In this document: positions 45,682-60,600 of the stretch, one piece after another | Layout of the letters: every line of letters begins with the position of its first letter | Numbering within the stretch: position 1 is the stretch's first letter | Origin: Osmia lignaria lignaria | Lineage: Eukaryota > Arthropoda > Insecta > Hymenoptera > Megachilidae | Direction of reading: 5' to 3' | DNA: 64,000 bases | Assembly (NCBI RefSeq): GCF_051020975.1 | Contig: NC_135037.1 | Span: forward strand, 806,001 to 870,000 | Notes under the pieces: model-generated | Told to the model about the DNA's origin: nothing | The model's database searches: none | Seen by the model: the letters and a program-made list of their open reading frames with translations, nothing else | Position numbers and translations under genes: made by a program

Positions 45682-48600
45682 TTAATATTTCTCTTTAACT
45701 TTATTTGAATGCATACTGTGCAATATAATTACATCAAGTTCTTGTTTTCGTGGCGTAATTTTTAATCGAAGTCCATTAGCATTATGTAATACTAATTCAC
45801 TACTAAAGCGAAGTTGATCTTCGGTATCTAAAGATATCACGTGAAAATTTTTTAATATAAAAAGACTAAGAATTTTGACTATCATTATGGCGTATTTTGA
45901 ACCTATACAATTACGGGAACCTGCACTAAAAGGAATAAAAGCATAAGGAGGGTATTTTGGTCCATTGGGTAGAAAGCGCTCTGGCCTATAAGTATCTGGT
46001 TCGGGAAAATACCGAGGGTCACGGTGAAGCAAAAACGAATTGACAAGTACTGTAGATCCTATTGGAATATCGTGTCCCACTAAAATAAATTTATTATTTT
46101 AGAAACATCATGCCTTGAAAATTTTTTAAATTAAAATGAATATATATGCATTTATACTTACAAATAGTAATAGGATGATAGATTTGTCTTGCAATAAGTG
46201 GAGCTACCGGGTACACCCTCCAGGTTTCTTTTATACATGCTTCTAACCATGTTAATTTACTTAATACATCTAAGGTTAATTGTTTTGTCTTTGTTACTTC
46301 GTAATACTCGTTAAGAACTTTTTCCTGAAACGAAAAATAAATTTATAGTACCGCAAATATCAATTATTTCGTAACTTTAATTTTACATTCAACTTTTTTC
46401 ATTTTTAGCAGTGATACGTTTTGTGTTAGCTTTTTTTATGATGAATGTTTTATACTGTTACGTTTCGAGCGGAACGTTTTGTAATTTTAGTCAGTTTGTT
46501 CATCGGATAAAAATATTGCATATTTTTATTAATTTAGTGTCCCATTGACACGTTCACTGGGACCTGTGAGCTACATACAGGGTGTTTCAGAATTCGCGTT
46601 GGTCCAGTGAAGGGGTGGTAGCTGGGGTGATTCTGAACAACATTTTCCTTTGTGAAACTTCGTTTTTGATTTATTAAGGAAAAACACTAGCGAATCAGAG
46701 CGCGTATAGCGCGCGGGCTCAGGGAGGGCAGCGTCGGCTATGAAAGCGAGGCTTGACGTAGGTCGCGAACGAACGGTTCGGCACCCCGTTGGTATAGCAC
46801 AATAAAAAAAAAGAACTGGTTGAACATTTTTAGTCGTTGTTTAGAATGAATATGGAACCTATTCTTATTTGAACCTACGAAAGACATATTTTAAATTTTC
46901 ATTATAGACTCACATAAAAAAGTTGAAAAATTACCATTTACTATTTTTTTTCACGATTTCAACAAATCGTAATTTTTTAAAACGATGAAAATACATATTT
47001 TAGTGAATTAATTTTTATAGCTTCTCAAAAAACCTCAAGTTATTTAGTCCAAATTTAACCGAGGTATTCTATTTTGAACAGTGTCTACTTACTTTAAAAT
47101 TTAATGTAACAGCAATAATAGTTTTTCGCAAATATTTCGGAAACTAATGCTTTCCGTTGATTATGCGCAGGGAAAAGGTTGTTCAAAATCATGCCTCCGA
47201 CAACATATTAAAGAATCATTGAAATCATCGTATGTTGATATATTAGGTATGCTCCTTATTTTCTACTCTCATTGTTACGAAAATATTGCGAAATGTCAGA
47301 CCTTTTATTTTATGAAATTATAATGTAAAGAAAAATTCTAATACCTGGTATTCGGGATGTCGACCGAGTGCATATAATATCCAAGATACGCTGGTCGCTG
47401 TAGTATCATGGCCCGCGAACATAAATGTGTTCACTTCATCGCGAATGTCATCATCAGTGAGCACTTTACCATCTTGTGATAATTCTAATAACAAGTCTAG
47501 CAGAGCTTGATGTTTATTAGATTGTTCACTACAGTTTCTATATTTTTTAGCTTTCCACTCGGCTTTTCTCTCTGCTATAATCTATCGCATACAATTTAAA
47601 AAGTATATAATAGTAATGTGACAGACATTAAATTATTTATTAATTATTATTTAAATTTTTTCTTAACCGTTCGTTTCTCATCAAAGTACAGAAAGCGGCG
47701 CTGCATAATAGGAGAGAAATTCTCTTCATCAGCATTCAGATGGTTAAATTATTATTTATACGTACTTTTATATTTAAATAGAATGTAATAAACAAAGTAA
47801 TACTTACCCTATTAACAAATTCGTGTGTGACACGAAGTGCATGGTTGTATTTTTGACCCCATCTACTTAGCTTAAAAATCGGATCAAAAGACATCCAAAC
47901 GTTCAAAAATCTTCTTTGCGAGATAGATGCTAGGCTGAAAAAATATGTTGCTCTGATGAAAATTGAAACTATATTAATAAAATTTTAATACATAATAATA
48001 TAATTACGTATTAATAGCTTGTACATATTCATTTTTGAAATTTGTTTGTGCGTTGACATTGCATCCCATGGAACTATCTGAAACAAATGATTAAAAACCT
48101 TTTTTATTTAATCAACGTAAAACAAACAGAATTCATACTTAAATCAAGCATACGTATATTTTTTTATAGTTGCTTATTTGTATAATATATCATAAATGGA
48201 ACAGGAAAGAATGCAGGAGATGTGCAAGGAAATGATAAGTAGGCTGAGGTTGGGAGAAAAATTATAACAGTGCTTTGAATGCATTGCTGCTCTTTTATGT
48301 ATTATACAGGATGTCTCATAACTCCTGTAACACCGTGAATGGGAGGATCCTGAGGAGATTCTGAACAACTTTTTCCTTTACCAAAATGTTGGTTGAAGCT
48401 TCGCTTTTGAATTATTAACGAAAAACATTGACCAATAAGAGCGCGCGTTCAACCACGAGAGCGTTGACTCTAAACAAATGCATTGGCACAAACGCAGGCC
48501 CCATTGTACCGTGCAATTTCCATATAAACAATTTTTCCTATCATCAATAGTTACGAAATAAAACGTCTGTCACACTTTAGCGCGGACACCCTGTATATTA

Positions 48601-51600
48601 TACATATAATAAAGTGCTTTACAGGGTTCAGTTGTAGATCCGATCTAGCGGTGTCAACATAGCGCGCTACGCTAAAGATACACTCTGGCTGCCGCCGCGC
48701 CGAAGGGTTGGCAACCTCGTCGAGATGACGCATGCCGGTAGGGAGTACAGGCGTAAAGCGCCTGGTGGATGTAGTCTCTAACCCACCAGTTTGTTCGGCC
48801 CAAGAATAAAATTCCTTACGTCAACGAAAAGTCAAATGTTGGGTCTTCCATACTCGATACAATGATTGGCCAAGCATATTTATTCATGAGTATTTAATTT
48901 ATCTATACCCGGCGCCGCTTGGAGGGTAGTGGCTGCTGGGGAGTGGATATTTATTTAGCGCCGTTGCGTCCTTTAACACCGCCAGTATAAGCAGAAGCTT
49001 CGGTACGGCAGAGCGGGTTTTCAACCCCCCAAGGCTCCAAATTGACAATATACTAACTCGGAAGTTGAACTGAAGGGTTCGTAGTAGGGCACAATAGAGA
49101 TGTATAATAAAGGGTGTTTTCCAAAAAAAGACATACATTATGAAACTGAAAAAAAGCTTACCGCATATTACATCCAATGTCGCTCTTTTAGCGTATGGTA
49201 CAATGTCAAATGCTGGTTTACCAATTTCTTTCCTGAGACAAGATATTAATACCTCCGCTTCTCTGATAGCTGTCTTTAAATATATTTCCAAAAGACCGCT
49301 ATGGAAAGTTGGCGTAAGCAATTTTCTTCGAAAGTACCATTTTTCGCCTATAATAAAATACAAACTTCATTTTACCCCACATACATATACGAGTAATATA
49401 TTTATATAATGTTCATTTTATACATTTCATAGGGAAGAATAGTTTTTATATGGGCATGTTCAATACTGAAGGCGGGTAAGAAGTAGCTCCCTCTGAGCAT
49501 TACAGTAAAAGCTGAATATATGCAACAAACATTGGGACCCAGACGTTACATATATCCAGTCGAGGTGTCTTATCTCGGGTTACACGCGACGAGCAGCCAA
49601 GCGTGAACGTAGAAAAGGACAGACAGTGGTGGAAAAAGAGAGGTCCGATGATCAAAGGAAAGAGCCGAAACGTATCGGTGTGACTAATACTAATTCAACT
49701 ATAAAACTTTTTTATTTTTGACTTTTCTTTACTGAAACTTTTACTAACGCATTGGTGAAAATTTTTCGGATTAAAATGATACCAAACACGATATAGTTTG
49801 AATTATAATTACTTGCTAAAATTGATGTTAAAAGTTGGCGAAAAGCAAAGGAGGATTGGAAATGAAAACCGGTTGCGGTGTCGGCTCGGGTTTCAAACGT
49901 TGCATATATCCAGCCGAGGTGTCGATTCCGGGCATTTAAACGTTGCATATATCCAGCCGAGGGGTTGATTCTGGGCATTTAATGTTGCATATATCCAGCC
50001 GAGGTGTCGATTCTGGGCATTTAAACGTTGCATATGTCCAGTCTTGGTGTCGATTCTGCGTCCGTACAAATCGTTTGCACCGTGCCGCGATACCTATTCT
50101 ACGTTCGTACACAACATGCGACGTGTTGCATGTTGCATGTTGCGTGTTTGATGTATCTTTGGTGTACGGCCTGTCTTATACATATGTACAGTTTTATTAT
50201 TATTTTAATAAATAAATATAATTTAAATCATATCGTGTTTGGTACCATTTTAATCAGAATAATCTCACAAATGCGTTAGTAAAAGTTTCATTAAGAAAAA
50301 GTTAAAAATAAAAAAGTTTTATCGTTTAATTAGTATTAGTCACTCCGATATTACGGTCGGATCATATTACACGGTTTCCTCCCCGAGCGGCTCGGTTCGG
50401 CTTAGGGGGATCCCCCCAAGTGGAGGGGATAGCGATGTTGCATATATCCAGCCAAACTTTTGTTGCATATATCCAGCTTTTACTGTATAGGTTTCTCTAT
50501 AATTACAGCAAAGCCAGGATGCTTGTTACGGATAAATAGAAATAATTATGGTATGATCTATTTCGTGTCGAATTCTCTACAACACAATGCAAGCAGCAGA
50601 ACAAGGATAACATCTGATAAGCATCGAGTCAGAGCAAAACAGAGCGAAAGAAGGTCCTTGCGCGAAGTTAGAGTAGTAAGGGCTTCCTTGGAATTGTAGT
50701 AGCACAGACGGAACCACCTTCCACTTGCTTTCGCTTAGCATTTTAGCTGATTCAGACACGGCCAATAATTTAGTCGAGTGGCGAGTAGCTACATACTTAC
50801 TACTAAACTGTTTAGCGCATAGAAAAGTGTCCGGACTAGTACAGTTGAGCTTTGGAAATCGAGAGTGTAACATATATCAGTGAGAGAGATGAAAAGGCAA
50901 CGCCATCTTGTGGCACAGTGGCATCAAAAAGTTAATGATGGGGAAAGCCTACTCGACCAGAAAAGTCCAATAAAATTAGCCGGATATATGCAACAAAAGT
51001 TTGGCTGGATGCAACATCGCTATCCCCTCCACTTGGGGGGATCCCCCTAAGCCGAACCGAGCCGCTCGGCGAGGAAACCGTGTAATATGATCCGACCGTA
51101 ATATCGGTGTGACTAATACTAATTGAACGATAAAACTTTTTTATTTTCAACTTTCTCTTAATGAAACTTTTGCTAACGCATTTGTGAGATTTTTCTGATT
51201 AAAATGGTACGAAACACGATATGATTTGAATTATATTTATTTATTAAAATAATAATAAAACTGTAATAATAGCAAAGTACTAAACTGGTCGATGACTTCA
51301 TAAACTTATTGTTGCCACGGTTCAGTTCAGAATATTTCTAAGTAGCGGAACTCTTGACTGCAAATTAGGTGCTTTATGATGTTAGGAACAGCCCGTGATT
51401 TCCATGAAACCGGACAGTTTCTTCCTATTGAAAATTAAAGTAATTTACAAGCTAACAGTAATAACAGAATGATAATAGAATAAATAAACAATAATAATAA
51501 AATAAACAATATAGAATTGACACCTCGGCTACATATGTATAAGGCAGGCCATACACCAAAGATACATCAAACATGCAGTATGCAACATGCAACACGTCGC

Positions 51601-54600
51601 ATGTTGTGTACGAATGTAGAATAGGTATCGCGGCAGGGTACAAACGATTTGTACGGGCGCAGAATCGACACCAAGACTGGATATATGCAACGTTTAAATG
51701 CCCAGAATCGACACCTCGCCTGGATATATGCAACATTAAATGCCCAGAATCGACACCTCGGCTGGATATATGCAACATCTGGGTCCCAATGTTTTACTGT
51801 AGTTCCTTTTAGCGGATGTCGTAAAACTATAAATAGATATATCATTTCGACGTAGTTTTTCATTCTATTTACGAATATCATAATCATTTTACCGGAAATG
51901 AATATAATAATTTCTTTTAAATTATACTAAGCGACTAATGAGTTTTTTTCAGTTAGAGTCATTAATTTACTAGACGACCGATTTTCATAATTTTGAAAAT
52001 AATGCAATTGGTTCAAATCGCGAAAAAAATAGTGACCTATTGTGGAACCTACAATGATCACTTTTTGCAACATTTTTATCTGAACTTATAATGAAAATTG
52101 AAAAAACGCTGTTAATGGATTTATACCAGCTGTATATGTACATGCTAAAAATTTCATCGAAATCTATAAACGGCATGTTTTTAATTTTTAGTAGAGGCAC
52201 AGGTAAAAAAATTGTGAAAAAAAACTTTTGTTTTTTACAAAATTCTGACCCATTGTTGGTTTTTCAAAATGATAAAAATACCCCATTATTAGCTCTTTGA
52301 GAAAACTCAAATCGTTTAGTCCAATTTAAAAAAAAAACCGGTTCTGTTTTAAATGGTGTGTTAATACTTTTCGGATTCACTGTCACGCGACCTCAATTAG
52401 TATGTGTCACCGATTTAGCCAATAGCTCGCTAGAACCGAAAATGCGTGTAAAAATGAGGCGTGTTCCTTCCATTCTGACCAATCAGGTTCGCAGCCTTTT
52501 CATGGGACTTCTTGTCATCGGTGGACAGCACAAATGTATTAAATTAAGTTGTACATAGAGGTATGTATTAATGAATAATGAGTTATTAATAAATTGTAAA
52601 TTTGTAATAATATATAAATTGATAAAGCAATAAATTAAGTCCGTATATGGTCGTAATGAAAAAAAAAAAAAAAAAATAATACGCTATGCTCTCAGACATA
52701 AGAAACTTTTGCAAAATTCTGCTTTCATTTAGATGTTTAGAAATGTTTATATTATCTATTAAATGTTGTACATATTTAATTTGTATATTTGAAAGTATGT
52801 CATATACTTACCAGTGCTAGTTACTAAACCACTACCAAGCCAGGGTTGTAAATATTTGTACTCCAAACTTTTGTCTATGTGAATACTGCTGCTTAACAAT
52901 GGTTGTATTGCTTCTGCTTTGTAAAGAAAAATAAAGGGGCGCATGCCTACCCAAACAAGATATATATCTCCCAGTTCTTGACCCCATTTGATCATTTTCT
53001 TGAATGCTTCTATAACAGACAAATACATTTTTATAATTTAGTGTATTATTTAAAATGAAAAAAACTTAAAAATTCACTATTATACTTCTGATAAAATTTG
53101 AAAGCGTATAAATTGCACTATTTAATCCTTCTGTAACTGGATTATTAAGGAATAAATTGACTCAGGGAGGTAAGTACCATATAATATGAAAGATGCGATA
53201 TTCTAATATTAAAAATACCAATAAAAAAAAAAGAGTGACACGCAACTAATACGAATATCTCATTAAATGTAATGTTTGCGACTGGAACAATTTTAAATGG
53301 GGAGCAATTTTTTAAGACAAATTGTTAAGAAATATTAATATTCCGCGCCAACTTTACTTCGGTCTGCTAACCCCTGTGTTAAAGTGCGGCACGCCAAGTG
53401 GGCCCAGTCACCCACCGACAGCAGTGATGCCAGAACCGTGGGACGTGGGACAAATTTTTACCCTCTCCACGACGTCCCACGACGTCCCAGTGACTCCCCT
53501 GCCGTTGTTTCATCTAACACAAGCGCGTTGTCTCACGTGTCCGTGTGAGCTCTGCGGGTTTGGCAGAGTCCAGCTGCTCTCGTCATTTCTACGTTATCGG
53601 CTCGATGCTCAAGCCGCTAAAGCACGTGGCAGCAGCATCGACGAATCGACAAAATAATATAATTTCGTCCATGGCAATATGGTAGAAATGAGAAACCAGG
53701 AGATTCAGTTCGAATCCCGATTCTACGGTTTCAGTTCTGATTCTTAATGCATTAACGTTTTTTTAATACATAAAAATACATTTTTAATACATTAATACTA
53801 TGAAATACATTAACTTGGGAAGCAGTTAAAAAAAGGAGTTGAACTGCATCTTTCTTTGATATTTTTTTTAATATTTAAGTTTTATATATATACGTATGTA
53901 TGTACGTACACATGATAAAAGTACGTGATACAGAAGTAATTTCTTCAATTAGATATTACTGTTATTCTAACTATTACAATACGTAAATCCGAAGACATAC
54001 GAAGAAAATTGGTTAGGTTAAATTGTAAGGATATAAAGAAATTTCAATCTTTAACGATTTGTTAGTTTTATTTCTTATTCCTTACAACTATTATAATTTT
54101 ATTCTCTGAATGGTCATTACAATGAAAGATGGATTAGATACAATTTGATTCCTCATTTAATTTGTTATATATACCGCAGTTCACCAGAGTCCATAACTGC
54201 GACGTGCAGGTAAGAAGATGGTGGGGGAACGCAGCGAGCTCTCTGCTAATCGCTTTCCACTTCGTTTGGGAGTATCGGCAATCAGGGCGAAGATGCGCAC
54301 TGGAGAAGCGCGAAGAACGAAAACTGGTCTTTTCGCAGTTATGGACTCTGGTGAACTGCGGTATACATATCAGGTTTCTTGCAACTATTGCAACTGGTCC
54401 ACGCTTATACGATATTGCATATTTTACTTTCCTATAATACAACAAGGAAACAAAACTATAATATAGTGATTACCATAATACAATAGAAAATGTTAAGCTT
54501 GCTATAAACCTTATGTTTTTTTTGTGTACTTATGCTGCACTTTCGCTTCGTTGCTTTATAATGACTAATGACTGATTTTTCTTTTGAATGAAACTTCCAC

Positions 54601-57600
54601 TAGCGTATTGAATTATACTTACTTTATATATTTGCATTAGGTTTTAAATAAATAAGTAGATATAATGCAAATTATGTCGTGTTTGGTCTTATTTTAATCA
54701 GAAGAACCTTATAATTACATTGGTAAAAGTTTCATTTAGCAAAAATGAAAAATAAAAAATATGTTCTCAAATGTTTTTTTTCGGGCCCTTTAATTCTCGG
54801 ACTTCTTTCTCTTTCGCTATTTGTCCTTTTCTACGCTCGCCAGCATTCAAGAACTCGCTCGAACTATGTCGTTCTGCTAGCGTCACATTTTCGTTACCCA
54901 TTCATCGAATATTTGGGTGTAACGCAAAATCAAGAGAGTCCAGTAAAATAACACATTCTATGCTGAAAGAATATACTAAGTTATCTGTCTAAAAAAATTT
55001 TAATAAATCTGACAACAGATTTATTTTCGGGCTGCTTTTCTTAAGTAATCAGCATTTTACCAGTCTCCTGTACGGATCATGTGTAGCAGTTTGTAGCAAA
55101 CTCAACATGTTTTCGATATTACGTCGAATACACAACCGATCGAAAAATATTAAAAATCCAGGATATTTTGTGCCGTTTTTTATATGCTAAAGGCGATTGA
55201 AATGAAATAAATGACTAACAATGAATAGTACAGCGGAGTTCACCAGAGTCCATAACTGCGAAAAGACCAATTTTCCTTCTTTCGTGCGCATCTTCGCCCT
55301 GATTGGCGGTACTCCCAAACGAAGTAGAAATCGATTAGCGGAGAGCTCGCTGCGTTCCCCCACCAACTTTCAACCTGCGCGTCGCAGTTATGGACTCTGG
55401 TGAACTCCGCTATATAATAAAGGTGATCGCTGTTCATTTACTTCCTTTCTACGATGTATTTCTTCCACAAGAGACGGTTTCCTAACAATTTACAGTACAG
55501 TAAAACCTGGGTACAGTAAAACCTGGATAAATGCAACCAAGATTGGGACCCAGTGGTTGCATTTATTCAAGCGAGGTGTCGAATCTCGGGTTACACGCGA
55601 CGACCAGCCAAGCGTGAACGTAGAAAGGGACAGACAGTGGCGGAAAGAGAGAGGTCCGATGATGAAAGGAAAGAGCCGAAACGTATCGGTGTGACTAATA
55701 CTAATTCAACTATAAAACTTTTTTATTTTTGACTTTTTTTTATTGAAACTTTTACTAACGCATTGGTGAAATTTTTCTCATTAAAATGGTATCAAACACG
55801 ATATAGTTTCAATTATAATTACTTGCTAAAATTGATGTTAAAGGTCGGCGAAAAGCAACAGAGATCGAAATCAAAACCAGTCGCGGTGTCGGCTCTGGTT
55901 TCAAAGGTTTTATTTATCCAGGCAAGGTGGCGATTCTGGGCATTTAATCTTGCATTTATCCAAGCGAGATGTCGATTCTGGGCATTTAATGTTGCATTTA
56001 TCCAAGCGAGGTGTCAATTCTGGGTATTTAATGTTGCATTTATCCAAGCGAGGTGTCGATTCTGCGTCCGTACACATGTTTTGTATTCAGCCGACATGCC
56101 GATTCTCTGTCCGTACACATCTTTTGTATTTAGCCGACATTATTTATATTCAGTCGTGGTGTCAATTCTATGTTGTTTATTCTATTCCTATTGTTTATAA
56201 ATATAATTCAAACTATATCGTGTTTGGTGTCATTTTAATCAGAAACATCTCACAAATGCGTTAGTAAAAGTTTCATTAGGAAAAAGTTAAAAATAAAAAA
56301 GTTTTATCGTTCAATTAGTATTAGTCACGTCGATATTACGGTCGGATCATATTACACGGTTTCCTTGTCGAGCGGCTCGGTTCGCCTAGGGGGATCCCCC
56401 CAAGTGGAGGGGATAGCGATGTTGCACTTATCCAAGCATTCTTTCGTTGCATTTATCCAGGTTTTACTGTATATGCGAGACGTCCGATCAAACTTCGACA
56501 CCACGCTTGGATTGCATATGCAATGTTTTGATTCGATCTCTCTGACTTTTCGTCTACTTTTAACATCAATTTTAGCAAGTAATTATAATTCAAACTATAT
56601 CGTGTTTGGTATCATTTTAATAAGATAAATCTGGCCAATAGGCTAGTAAAAATTTCATTTAAAAAAAGTCAAAAATAAAAATATTTTATAACTGAATTAG
56701 TATTAGTCACACCGATATGTTTCGGCTCTTTCCTTTGATCATTGGACCTCTCTCTCTCCTCCACTGCCTGTCCTTTTCTGCGTTCACGCTTGGCTGGTCG
56801 TCGCATCTACATAATTTGAGATTCAACATCTCGGCTGGATATATGCAACGTCTGGTTCCCAATCTCTGTTGCATATATTCCGCTTTTACTGTATATATAA
56901 ACGTGAGGTCCCTCCATTTATTAGTTCTAATAGTACCATAGTACTTTTTTATGCAGAATGTTTCAAGGAGTTAACACAAATGAAAAAAAATGCAATTCCA
57001 TTTAACTAAAAGTGGATTTGCATTTTTTGAGTGCATCGGTGCATTCACGGAGAAAATGAAATCACAGAAAAATAAACATTATCATTCCATTGAACTTTTA
57101 CATAAACAGCTTTTTCCTATCTCTTACCAAATTCAAGATATAACCCGTCCCAATTACATTAATTAAAGAACATTTATTTAAAGAAGTTAATAACTTTCTC
57201 TAAAAAAATTCTCAGATTGCACGTTCCTTCGGTTCTTCAGAGTAGGCATATATTTTTCAGCAGCGAGGTGTGCTACGGTGCGCTGTATAAAATCCACGCG
57301 TTCGGTCAGTCAGAATTTATCGGATCGGGACAATTCTATCATTTGGGTTGAAAGAAGGATAACACGATCACCGTACATCTCACTCTAAACACGCGCCAAT
57401 GTTTCGCTTTCGTTCTTCAGGCGTATCGTCGCGATGCCTCTGGCGAGATGAGCGTTTGAATGTGTTTGTAAAAATATGTAAGTACTTGAGGCGCTGTTGC
57501 CTTCCTAGATCGTGTTGCGCGCACGCTAGCTGAGAATTAAATCTTTCAAGTTCGTACCAGACCACGCAAGTGGCTCCACCAGGCCCAACGAAAAAACTGC

Positions 57601-60600
57601 TGTTCCGAATCGGAGAGGTCACGTGCCGTGTCTACCCCCTTAAACGCCACCTTATAACTATTAGCTGAACTAAATTTGTCACGTGACTTGCTCTGTAGTA
57701 TCCAGATAATGGCGGAACTCGTCTGTGAGAATGCAATCGCGATTTTTCGCTTTTCGTCCTTATATGAGAATATTTGAGGCTGGGTGAGGGCTCATTCGAA
57801 AGAGAAAGGTTCAGCGCAGCGCGCTCTGGTCATCGTTTGAGTCACAAAACTCTTTTAGTGACCTAAATATACCTTGGATTCTGCGGATGTATTTTCTCGA
57901 TTTTTCCTCTACTTTGGACACTCATATTATTAGATATTAACAAAATCACGTTCAATCATGACAGAGCGCGCTGCACTGAACCTTTCTCTTTCGAATGAGC
58001 CCTCACCCAGTCTCAAATATTCTCATATAAGGACGAAAAGCGAAAAATCCCGGACTCCTTTTTATGTCCATTTTTGCCGGTAATGTCACCTTGCTGCATT
58101 ACCCGTGTCTACCCCCTTAACTGATATCAATGATTTTGGCATGCGTGGCCGGCCCCCTTTTGGCAGCCGGAATATTCGTCTGCTCTAACCTAACCTAATT
58201 CACTGAAGTTAAAGCTTGAATTAGGTTTGTATAAAAGTTTTATTGATATGTAGAATATACTGGGCTACTGGTCAGTGAAGTAATAACTTTGTTTCGAGGC
58301 GCGTCTCAAGATGCTGTCGTTGTGATAGAGATTGGGTATCTTCCAAAACAATCCTTGTGATTATCATTACTATCACATCTTCAGATTCATTTCGTTCTTG
58401 TTATGTAGAAAATAAAAGAGACAAAATGATAAATAGAAAAAAAAGGAACTCTAGCCATTGATGTAACTAGAGGGATCAGGGACAATAGTTTCACATAATA
58501 AGAATATTAATATACGTTTTGTATTTTATATTTGAATAATTTCTTTACCTGAATAAAGTTTTGTAAACTGAGCAATGTTCTCTTTTTTTTTTACTTATTT
58601 CAATAAATTCTGGTAAGAAGAGAGAGGAAATACACCTTAGTCCTTACCTAGTTGCGCCAATGATTATGGGTGCAGAGGTGTGGTTATTATTCTTTAATTC
58701 GTCTGTTGACCGGTATAAATGACCTTGTCTGTTCACCACGAGATTGCGGGGTAACAAGTATATAATGAAAAAGAAGGCTTGGTTTTACCGCCATGAAATG
58801 CAACCAGACAGTTGGTAACCTTCACATGTTGGGTAAATCGACTTGTCATCGACTTATTTTCACATTGATACAGGAGTATAAAACTTCCCACTTTCTACTT
58901 ACTTTTGGGCGTAGGGAGTATTCATGCAAATAATGACAGTCCCCGTTAATTCTTTAAGTATGAAAGATACAAAAGATTGTTTGTTATGCAAAACATACTT
59001 ATTGTAACTTATTGAAAAAAAGGACTTATTTAAAATTTTCCGAAAAATTGCGGTCATTTTACTGATTTTCAGTGCAACAAAATCCTCACAAGCTCGTTAG
59101 AATAAGAAATATCTTATATGTTCATAAAAGAAATTTTAAAGGATCATCGTTCAGAATAGCAGGCCCAAAGGTTAAACGCCATCGATACAGTATTGAGTTC
59201 ATTGTCAGTAGGTTTCCCTAGCAATATAGGGGAAAGAGGCTTTATTGCTTCTTATAATATTCGAAAATTATCACGCATTATGAATAAATACCTATGCACA
59301 TAAAAATATAAAAAATTTAAATACTGCGAGAATAATTAAATGTGAAAATGATAATGTTTTAAATCCTAATTTTCATGATACATAATATTATTAAGATTAA
59401 TTTAGAAGAAATTAATATAATTGTCAGTTATTGAATATTGTTAGAATTTAATATTTAAATTAAATTTTAATGTTTCAAAATTCAAATTTCGAAATTCTAA
59501 AATTCAAATTTTTAAGCTTCGAATACAGAGCTTAAAAATATTAATAATACAATAAATATAATAATAGCATTAATGCCATTTTTTGTAAAAGAGCTTACAG
59601 TTTTCGGTACAAGAACAGCTCAAGAATTACAATATTTTAACTCTAAATATTATTGAAGAGAATACTTGTGTGCTGAGTTTCTAAAGAGAAAAAAAAATAA
59701 TATTTGATGATTCAAGAATTAAAATTAGTTATTGTTAGAATATGAAAGAAAATTGGTAAAAATTTAATTGAAAACCAAAGTTTTCCAGTTAATTAATCGT
59801 TATGGAGTAGGAATAATTTGTAATGTAAATAGTTAATAAATAAATAATTTTTCATAAGTGAACCATTTGATTTTTGTCTAATTCACAAATAGCATTTCTT
59901 TTGAAAGGAACAAACTTCAATGCTTATATAAAAATCGCGAATGTTTTTCCAGTGTTGTTTTTCAATAACTTCAAAAGGAAAAAGCAATAGTCCTATCAGT
60001 AATAAATCGGCTAAAAATGAAATAAAATAATTTGTCCAGTAATGTTTTTTCAAATAAACTGCATCCAGTAACGTGGTATATAGAAAATATTTTATTTCAT
60101 TGTAGACAGATATGCCTTGGAGGATTTCTTAAAACTTTCAATTCTACTGGTGATTCTCATAAAAAAAAAAAAAGAAAATCGCTTGTAATTGCATGCACTT
60201 ACACGTTACCATAATGTTATTTCGAGCCGCGAACGGCCTCGACCTGCTTTTCTTTTTCCGTTTCGTTACGCGTGAGATAATAATAATTATCTTTAGTATT
60301 TGATAGGGCCAAGATGGTTGAATCATTTTCTTCTTTCATCGTTTACCCACATTCTCTGGTACACATATGTACGTGCGTGCAGTTCAACCAAGGTAAACTG
60401 CTTCCGAAATCCCAAAATTTATCTCTTGTAATTATTTTCTGTTTTCTTAACGAAATGCAAATAAACTGGAAAAATTATTATTTATCTATTAAAAATTTCA
60501 ATTTTCAATTTCAAGTCTTTGTCTTTTTTGTTTTGTTTTGTTTTTTGTGACAGATTCTTTTCACTGCCGTACAATTCGATGTCGCATGCTGGATACAAAA

